A stretch of DNA of 6,045 nt from CAYMAZ01 sp964428185 (lineage in GTDB: Bacteria; Bacteroidota; Bacteroidia; Bacteroidales; DTU049), in assembly GCA_964428185.1 (NCBI GenBank), contig CAYRXH010000125.1, forward strand, positions 1-6,045. The letters run 5' to 3'. A program made the position numbers and the translations under genes. Below are positions 1 through 4,232 of this stretch, piece after piece. The notes under the pieces were generated by a model. It was not told the DNA's origin, ran no database searches, and saw nothing but the letters and a program-made list of their open reading frames with translations. The stretch's first letter is position 1; each line of letters opens with the position of its first letter.

Positions 1-135
1 AAAGTCGGGAAATCTTAAACTTTACACCCAACAACGTGGTGAAACTTTACAAGTAGAAAAAAACTTTCAATCAGTTCACGCTAAAGAAATATCTGTCTCA
101 GCCAAAACATTTTTTTTTCAACGAACAAAATTTTA

Positions 136-168
136 TTTGCACATCAAACCAAAGATTCCGTATATTTG
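136..168 (+). promoter_or_regulatory. Bacteroidota-type promoter upstream of the adhesin operon
   Basis: TATATTTG at 161-168 fits the Bacteroidota -7 consensus TAnnTTTG exactly, and TTTG at 136-139 fits the -33 element, with 21 bases between them, inside the range known for this group. Transcription would start near 172-176 and leave a leader of only about 20-25 bases before ATG 196. It is the only good match upstream of the first gene. With 1-3 base gaps between the next genes, it probably drives all of 196-3921. It is a prediction from consensus only. Confidence 0.6.
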
Positions 169-209
169 TTTCAGTAATTGAAAAATCCCGCAAATATGAA
201 AAAATCTAT

Positions 210-1682
210 TTGGTTGATAATCAGACACATGCTTCAAGAAGGGGGGGTAAACTATTAATAATCAGCATGTTGCTCATTGTTTCTGCAAAATTATCGGCAC
301 AGGTCACACCCAACATTCTTCCTGACAGCGGAAACGTTGGCATTGGTACTTTGGTGCCTTCAGAAAAATTTGAGGTGGTTGGAAAAACAAAAATTCACGG
401 CAAACTTACGGTGACAGATTCACTTCAGGTTTCGGAAGGGATGACCATTAGCGGAAATGTGGAATTCAACAGCGATTTGATGTTTCGTGACACCATGAGA
501 GCAGAAGAACCGATTATTGTGAATAGCAACACATACATAAAGGACACCCTGAATGTAGAGGGTGTTATTGAGGCAAATAAAATCAATACCCTTCACATAT
601 CGGCAGATACCCTGAAAACCTCATTTCTTAGTTCCAGCGAGCATGAGGTTACCATAGGATATCAGAGCAACGGAGACGAAGGCACCAACAGTTGTAATGA
701 TTATCTGATTATCAATTACTGCACAAGGAACATATCGGGCCGGTTTGTCAACACCAACCATGACACCTATTATCCGGGCGTAAGTATCGGCAAAACCAGC
801 AGTGCCAACGGACAACATTCATTTGCTGCAGGGTTTGAGTCAACGGCAACGGGAGCGACCAGTATTGCGCTTGGAACAAACACAAGAGTTAACGGAGAAA
901 ATTCTGTTGTCATCGGCAGCGGAAAAAGCCCCGCAGAAAAGTTTCAGCTCAGCAGCCCGAATACGATTTGGATGGGAATGAATTCTGTCAAACCGAGCAT
1001 CAGCATATTGCCTGCACAGCAGGGTCAGACATCAGGCAATGTTGGGATTTGCACTCCTGATCCGGTCAATGTGTTTCAGATCAGCGAGGGCTATGAAAGC
1101 ATCTGTTTTGGCAGTGCCATGAATGCAGATGCCGGATATTTAAATTCCTTTATAGGGTTCAATGCCCGAAGGGCGAGAACAAGCCAAAGCTCCACTTGGT
1201 TTTTTGAGACAGATCAGTTCAATGCGGGGGGAGCGGTTATTGCCACAGATATGTCAGGTGCCGTTATTATTGTGCCTGTTCACGGAACCAATGTCACCGC
1301 CGGATATACTCTGACAGATTCAGAGCTATCGGAACGTACACTGGTAAAAATGTATCCCAGAGTGTACAACGGTAGTGGTTTTGACGGAGTCCTGATGTTG
1401 GTGAACGGCAATATAAAAGCCCGTGAGGTAGAAGTGTTGCTGGCAAATTGGTGGGATTGTGTGTTTGCGGCAGACTATGATCTGATGAGCATAGCAGAGC
1501 TAAAACAATACATAGACATGAACGGACATTTGCCGGGAATACCCTCAGAAGAAGAAATACTGAACAATCCGGTTGCACTGGGAGAAATGAATGCCATGCT
1601 GATACAGAAAATCGAAGAACTCACTCTTTATATAATTCAGTTACAGGAGCAGATTGACCAACTGAAGGAGGGAGGAAAATAG
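210..1682 (+). CDS. Secreted tail-fibre/YadA-head-like trimeric adhesin with C-terminal coiled coil; 5' end probably frameshifted at a G tract
   Basis: The frame is open from TTG 210 (490 residues). This is unlikely to be the true start. ATG 196 lies at the right distance from the promoter and encodes MKKSIWLIIR, a basic start, but it is one frame off and stops at 256-258 after 20 codons. One extra G in the run at 241-247 would join it to this frame and give a 495-residue protein. An in-frame ATG at 267 is the fallback. Numbering from TTG 210: hydrophobic signal segment about 14-28 and likely cleavage at SA|Q near 30-31; a GNVGIGT motif at 41-47, echoed as GNVGICT at 276-282; YadA/Hep_Hag-like head repeats at 199-238, with the spaced pattern A-x-G-x-x-S-x-A-x-G; and a C-terminal block 413-490 that starts at WWDCVFAADYDLM, contains HLPGIPS and ends in a coiled coil with LGEMNAMLIQKIEEL. 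That C-terminal block is typical of Bacteroidota tail-fibre-domain surface proteins. The role is inferred as a trimeric surface fibre or adhesin; the ligand is unknown. G+C is clearly higher than in the neighbours. Confidence 0.75.
   Translation: MVDNQTHASRRGGKLLIISMLLIVSAKLSAQVTPNILPDSGNVGIGTLVPSEKFEVVGKTKIHGKLTVTDSLQVSEGMTISGNVEFNSDLMFRDTMRAEEPIIVNSNTYIKDTLNVEGVIEANKINTLHISADTLKTSFLSSSEHEVTIGYQSNGDEGTNSCNDYLIINYCTRNISGRFVNTNHDTYYPGVSIGKTSSANGQHSFAAGFESTATGATSIALGTNTRVNGENSVVIGSGKSPAEKFQLSSPNTIWMGMNSVKPSISILPAQQGQTSGNVGICTPDPVNVFQISEGYESICFGSAMNADAGYLNSFIGFNARRARTSQSSTWFFETDQFNAGGAVIATDMSGAVIIVPVHGTNVTAGYTLTDSELSERTLVKMYPRVYNGSGFDGVLMLVNGNIKAREVEVLLANWWDCVFAADYDLMSIAELKQYIDMNGHLPGIPSEEEILNNPVALGEMNAMLIQKIEELTLYIIQLQEQIDQLKEGGK
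241..247 (+). other. Seven-G homopolymer at the frame break of the adhesin start
   Basis: A run of seven G follows codon 15 of the ATG 196 frame. In that frame, translation ends at TAA 256-258. An eighth G would make the frame run straight into the signal-peptide hydrophobic core and the 490-residue reading frame. Three explanations fit: a homopolymer error in the read or assembly, an OFF state of a phase-variable surface gene, or ribosomal or polymerase slippage. The sequence alone cannot separate them. Confidence 0.7.
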
Positions 1683-1690
1683 GATGAAAC
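1555..1690 (+). repeat. Copy 1 of a 136-bp direct repeat (3' end of the adhesin gene, ribosome binding site and next start codon)
   Basis: Bases 1555-1690 match 4097-4232 without gaps, at a constant offset of 2542. There are five mismatches (1643/4185, 1677/4219, 1679/4221, 1682/4224, 1683/4225), or 131 of 136 identical by hand alignment. The first 122 bases differ at only one base, a synonymous Leu TTA/TTG. Four of the five differences lie in the last codon, the stop and the 1-base gap. Identity ends abruptly on both sides: G versus A just before 1555, and divergence after ATGAAAC of the next gene. Confidence 0.95.
1665..1676 (+). promoter_or_regulatory. Strong Shine-Dalgarno for the GH16 gene
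   Basis: The purine stretch AAGGAGGGAGGA lies inside the last codons of the adhesin gene and ends 7 bases before ATG 1684. It is a near-perfect anti-16S match, which is notable because many Bacteroidota genes lack one. It fixes 1684 as the start and suggests translational coupling to the adhesin, whose stop lies one base upstream of this start. The same element recurs at 4207-4218. Confidence 0.7.
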
Positions 1691-3243
1691 CATGCTCACT
1701 TTATGTACTTGCAATACTTTATGGTTTCAATAGTTTTGCTCAAAGCACAAATTATCCGGATTTCACCTTCCCGTGTGGCGACTTTCCCTATGTCATGATT
1801 TGGAATGACGAATTTGATAATTCTATTATTGATCAGGATAAATGGCATATTTATCAATGCTGGGAAGCTAATGAGTTAACAACAGAAAAGGATTTTGTTT
1901 ATCAACCAAATAATGTTTGGCAAAGCAACGGTTATTTATATATTTTAACACAAAAACATTCCCCTCCGCTATCCGTACCCTTGTGGTATGAGAATTTGTC
2001 GCAACACGTTAATTATCAATTTCCATTTTCATCAGGACAGATCAATTCATATCAGAAAAATCTTTGGTTATATGGAAAATTTGAAGCCAGAATAAAAATT
2101 GCAGGAGGTTATGGTATGTTTCCGGCATTTTGGCTTTATACTCCTGATCCTTATTGGTCGGAAATTGATGTTTTTGAGTTTTTTCCAGATGTGAAAAAAG
2201 CAACAAACAAGCCGAAAACATCTTGTAAGCATTTAGATTTCAATGATAAATGGCCGGGCAAAGTATTATCAACAAATGTAAGAGTTGATTGGAGAGATCA
2301 GGATGGGGATATATCAAATGATGATTCATTTTTGAATAGCGGATATAATCCATATTATGACGAGGATTATTCAGTATCGGAAAAGTACAATCACTCAATG
2401 GCAGATGCCTTTCACATATACACCCTTGAGTGGGATCCATACAAGTTAGTGTGGAAAGTAGATGATAACACAATAAGGACATTTTATCATTTTCAGTATC
2501 AAGGGGGGATGAGTTATACAGGTTGTGATATTGGAATAATTTCAACCTGCTATAAAAGAGGACTGTTTGCCCAATTCCCAATGGAATTATTTTTCAACAC
2601 TGCTATTGGACAGGCCCGTTTGCAAAATAATTTTAATTGCCTTAGTCCCGATAACGCTCCTCATGGTTCACCTTTGCCTGTGTATATGATTATAGACTAT
2701 ATCAGGATATTTAAAAAAACATATTGCAACAACGATATATATATTTCAGAAAAAATATATAAACCCACAGAAACTGAGTATCTTCAGGCTCGAAATATTG
2801 ATGTTGCCGGAAATAATTACAATGTTTTACTTCAACCATCATCAAACGTCAAATACCTAGCATCAGAATCCATTCATTTGCATCCTGGCTTTAAAGCAAA
2901 TGAGGGATCTTATTTCAGGGCAAGCATTGTTCCATGTGAATCAAATAAGTCAGAGAAAATTGAGGAGAATGAGGATTCGAATTGCAAAATCGAAACACAG
3001 AAATATGACAACATTTGTGAAAATTCGGTTTTCCTCTATCCGAATCCAAATGACGGTTGTTTTATAATTGAATCTACTGAACAAATTTTTTATCTATCAA
3101 TTGTTGATATACAGGGAAAAGAAATTGCATTTTCTCAACAAGGAGATTATATCTGTTGTAATACCCCTGGTGGTCAATATTTTGCCGTTGTAAGAACAGA
3201 GAATTTTGAACATACTTTATCTTTCACAATTTATCCTAAATAG
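1684..3243 (+). CDS. Secreted GH16 family glycoside hydrolase with C-terminal T9SS sorting domain
   Basis: A 519-residue protein. A signal peptide covers 1-20, ending FAQ. The GH16 beta-jelly-roll domain runs from about 30 to 345. It opens with MIWNDEFDNSIIDQDKWHIY, contains LYGKFEARIKI and GMFPAFWLYTPD, and carries the catalytic signature EIDVFE at 160-165, so E160 is the expected nucleophile, D162 the helper and E165 the acid/base. The ExDxxE spacing is the beta-bulge form seen in laminarinases, agarases and carrageenases rather than lichenases. HIYTLEWDPYKLVWKVDD (244-261) and IIDYIRIFKK (336-345) are typical later strands. Residues 352-417 hold a small beta module with an A-x-x-x-I-x-L-x-P-G-F pattern, like the repeat seen before T9SS tails. 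An acidic, Lys-rich linker follows, then the T9SS type A sorting domain (about 449-519, starting FLYPNPNDGCFIIES). The enzyme is expected to be exported and surface-anchored or released, cutting a beta-linked glucan or galactan; the exact substrate cannot be read. It starts one base after the adhesin stop and is probably co-transcribed. Low G+C. Confidence 0.92.
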   Translation: MKPCSLYVLAILYGFNSFAQSTNYPDFTFPCGDFPYVMIWNDEFDNSIIDQDKWHIYQCWEANELTTEKDFVYQPNNVWQSNGYLYILTQKHSPPLSVPLWYENLSQHVNYQFPFSSGQINSYQKNLWLYGKFEARIKIAGGYGMFPAFWLYTPDPYWSEIDVFEFFPDVKKATNKPKTSCKHLDFNDKWPGKVLSTNVRVDWRDQDGDISNDDSFLNSGYNPYYDEDYSVSEKYNHSMADAFHIYTLEWDPYKLVWKVDDNTIRTFYHFQYQGGMSYTGCDIGIISTCYKRGLFAQFPMELFFNTAIGQARLQNNFNCLSPDNAPHGSPLPVYMIIDYIRIFKKTYCNNDIYISEKIYKPTETEYLQARNIDVAGNNYNVLLQPSSNVKYLASESIHLHPGFKANEGSYFRASIVPCESNKSEKIEENEDSNCKIETQKYDNICENSVFLYPNPNDGCFIIESTEQIFYLSIVDIQGKEIAFSQQGDYICCNTPGGQYFAVVRTENFEHTLSFTIYPK

Positions 3244-3246
3244 ATC

Positions 3247-3921
3247 ATGAAAAGAAAAATAATATATTTTCTGCATTTTATCTTTCCAATTGTTGGAATT
3301 GCCCAAGTAGATTCAATTAAATCAGACTCCTGTTACATTGAAAAATGGGTGGATATATTTGTTCAGATACCTCATCATACACTTAAAACAAATCCATTCT
3401 TAGGCGAAAGAACATTCTTTGTATATGAGTTTGGTATTGGGTTTCCGGTATGTAATTTTACAATTTTGAAAAAACAATCTAATATTAGAACTATTACTGG
3501 TTATAGAAAGGTGAATTTTTATAGTTGGGATTCGAATTTTCGCTGCCATTATATAAATTTTGGGTTGTCATTAACATCAGAGTTATTACAAAAGGGAAAG
3601 ATGCATTTTGTTTGGTCTAGCGAAGCAAATATAACAGGTGGTTTTAAATTTGAATATGATAGTTTGGTTGATGGGTTAGATTTGTTTGAGGGGACTAGAG
3701 GGTTTCATTTTAGATTTGGACCTGCATTTCTATTTGAGATCAATAATAAATTATCAATTATGGGGAGCACAAAAATATCATTTGGTGTTTTTGGTTACAG
3801 TTATGATTCTTATCGTCCAAGAAGAGAAGATTATAGAGGAGTAGTGACTTTTTTTGATGATGGTGTTTTTGGCTATTACTGTTTAAATTTGCGTTACAAT
3901 TTTTGTCGTAGAAAGAAATGA
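3247..3921 (+). CDS. Small secreted or outer-membrane protein of unknown function
   Basis: I do not recognise a named family. The 224-residue protein starts with a clear signal peptide (MKRKIIYFLHFIFPIVGIAQ, cleavage near 20). The mature part is rich in aromatic and glycine residues arranged in alternating short strands, for example FFVYEFGIGFPV (57-68), HYINFGLSLTSELL (101-114), GFHFRFGPAFLFEI (152-165), LSIMGSTKISFGVFGYSY (169-186) and a last strand GYYCLNLRYNF (209-219), which ends in Phe followed by CRRKK. This pattern suggests a small outer-membrane beta barrel, but that is an inference. No T9SS sorting domain is seen. The gene begins three bases after the GH16 stop and has no Shine-Dalgarno sequence just upstream, so translation probably follows from the preceding gene. 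It is the last gene of the first operon. Confidence 0.75.
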   Translation: MKRKIIYFLHFIFPIVGIAQVDSIKSDSCYIEKWVDIFVQIPHHTLKTNPFLGERTFFVYEFGIGFPVCNFTILKKQSNIRTITGYRKVNFYSWDSNFRCHYINFGLSLTSELLQKGKMHFVWSSEANITGGFKFEYDSLVDGLDLFEGTRGFHFRFGPAFLFEINNKLSIMGSTKISFGVFGYSYDSYRPRREDYRGVVTFFDDGVFGYYCLNLRYNFCRRKK

Positions 3922-4096
3922 AGGTATATTTAAAGTCATTATGGTCTAATAAAAACTAAATTGTTGAAAATCAACCAAAACAAATTTTTAAAAAATACTT
4001 ACAACTCAAAAAACTCATGAAACATTTAATTTTACTGACTTATCAAGATAAAAATGGTTTTCTATTGAACAATAGTGATTAAAAATAAAGTAAATA
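3922..4096 (+). other. AT-rich spacer between the first operon and the duplicated adhesin end
   Basis: These 175 bases hold no supported gene, no TAnnTTTG promoter match and no convincing terminator. Two small features are visible. An ATG at 4017 opens a 21-codon frame starting MKHLILLTYQ, whose first codons resemble the start of the enzyme gene at 4226 (MKQLIVLLS). An inverted repeat, CTATTGAACAATAG, lies at 4062-4075. The spacer looks like a recombination junction or decayed sequence. Confidence 0.5.
4062..4075. repeat. Short inverted repeat at the edge of the duplicated segment
   Basis: CTATTG-AA-CAATAG is a perfect six-base inverted repeat, which as RNA would be a five-pair stem with a GAAC loop. 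It lies 21 bases before the 136-bp repeat begins. No U run follows on either strand, so it is a weak terminator candidate. It could equally be a chance palindrome in AT-rich DNA. Confidence 0.35.
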
Positions 4097-4224
4097 AAAT
4101 ACTGAACAATCCGGTTGCACTGGGAGAAATGAATGCCATGCTGATACAGAAAATCGAAGAACTCACTCTTTATATAATTCAGTTGCAGGAGCAGATTGAC
4201 CAACTGAAGGAGGGAGGAGAGTAA
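4069..4224 (+). pseudogene. Headless 3' remnant of a second tail-fibre/adhesin gene
   Basis: The frame is open from just after a TGA at 4066-4068 to TAA 4222-4224. From 4099 onward it encodes the same residues as the last 41 of the upstream adhesin, from ILNNPVALGEMNAMLIQKIE through the coiled coil to KEGG. The only amino-acid change is the last residue, Lys to Glu. The signal peptide, head repeats and HLPGIPS region are all missing. Weak starts exist at GTG 4075 and ATG 4129, the latter giving 31 residues. The body is nearly identical to copy 1 even at silent sites, so the duplication is recent or kept alike by gene conversion. It may be a dead fragment, or it may persist because it supplies the ribosome binding site of the next gene. 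Confidence 0.8.
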
Positions 4225-4232
4225 AATGAAAC
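4097..4232 (+). repeat. Copy 2 of the 136-bp direct repeat
   Basis: Partner of 1555-1690, at 131 of 136 identical bases. The repeat unit includes the coiled-coil codons, the purine-rich ribosome binding site, the stop codon, a 1-base gap and ATGAAAC of the following secreted-enzyme gene. The two copies bracket the GH16 gene and the small secreted gene as a 2542-base unit. Confidence 0.95.
4207..4218 (+). promoter_or_regulatory. Strong Shine-Dalgarno for the DUF5060-containing hydrolase gene
   Basis: AAGGAGGGAGGA is the same element as at 1665-1676, with the same 7-base spacing to ATG 4226. It lies within the adhesin remnant and decides the start at 4226. With no promoter visible in 3922-4225, the downstream gene probably depends on read-through transcription plus this site. 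Confidence 0.7.

Noticed and set aside
110..118. T9 tract as an intrinsic terminator of an upstream gene.
   Set aside because: No stable stem precedes it.
2..181. A frame open from the left edge to TGA 179-181, possibly the tail of an upstream gene.
   Set aside because: About 59 codons with no recognisable motif, overlapping the promoter and a T9 tract; other frames close earlier. It is too weak to call coding.
621..818. Minus-strand 65-residue frame inside the adhesin gene.
   Set aside because: Opposite-strand shadow of a well-supported gene, with no motif or start signal.
1294..1578. Minus-strand 94-residue frame inside the adhesin gene.
   Set aside because: Cys/Leu/Pro-rich shadow without domain features.
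2240..2581. Minus-strand 113-residue frame inside the GH16 gene.
   Set aside because: Overlaps the GH16 catalytic domain on the other strand and has no family features.
3962..3974. GTTGA-AAA-TCAAC hairpin after the third gene as a terminator.
   Set aside because: A five-pair AT-rich stem with a three-base loop and no adjacent U run; too weak to call.
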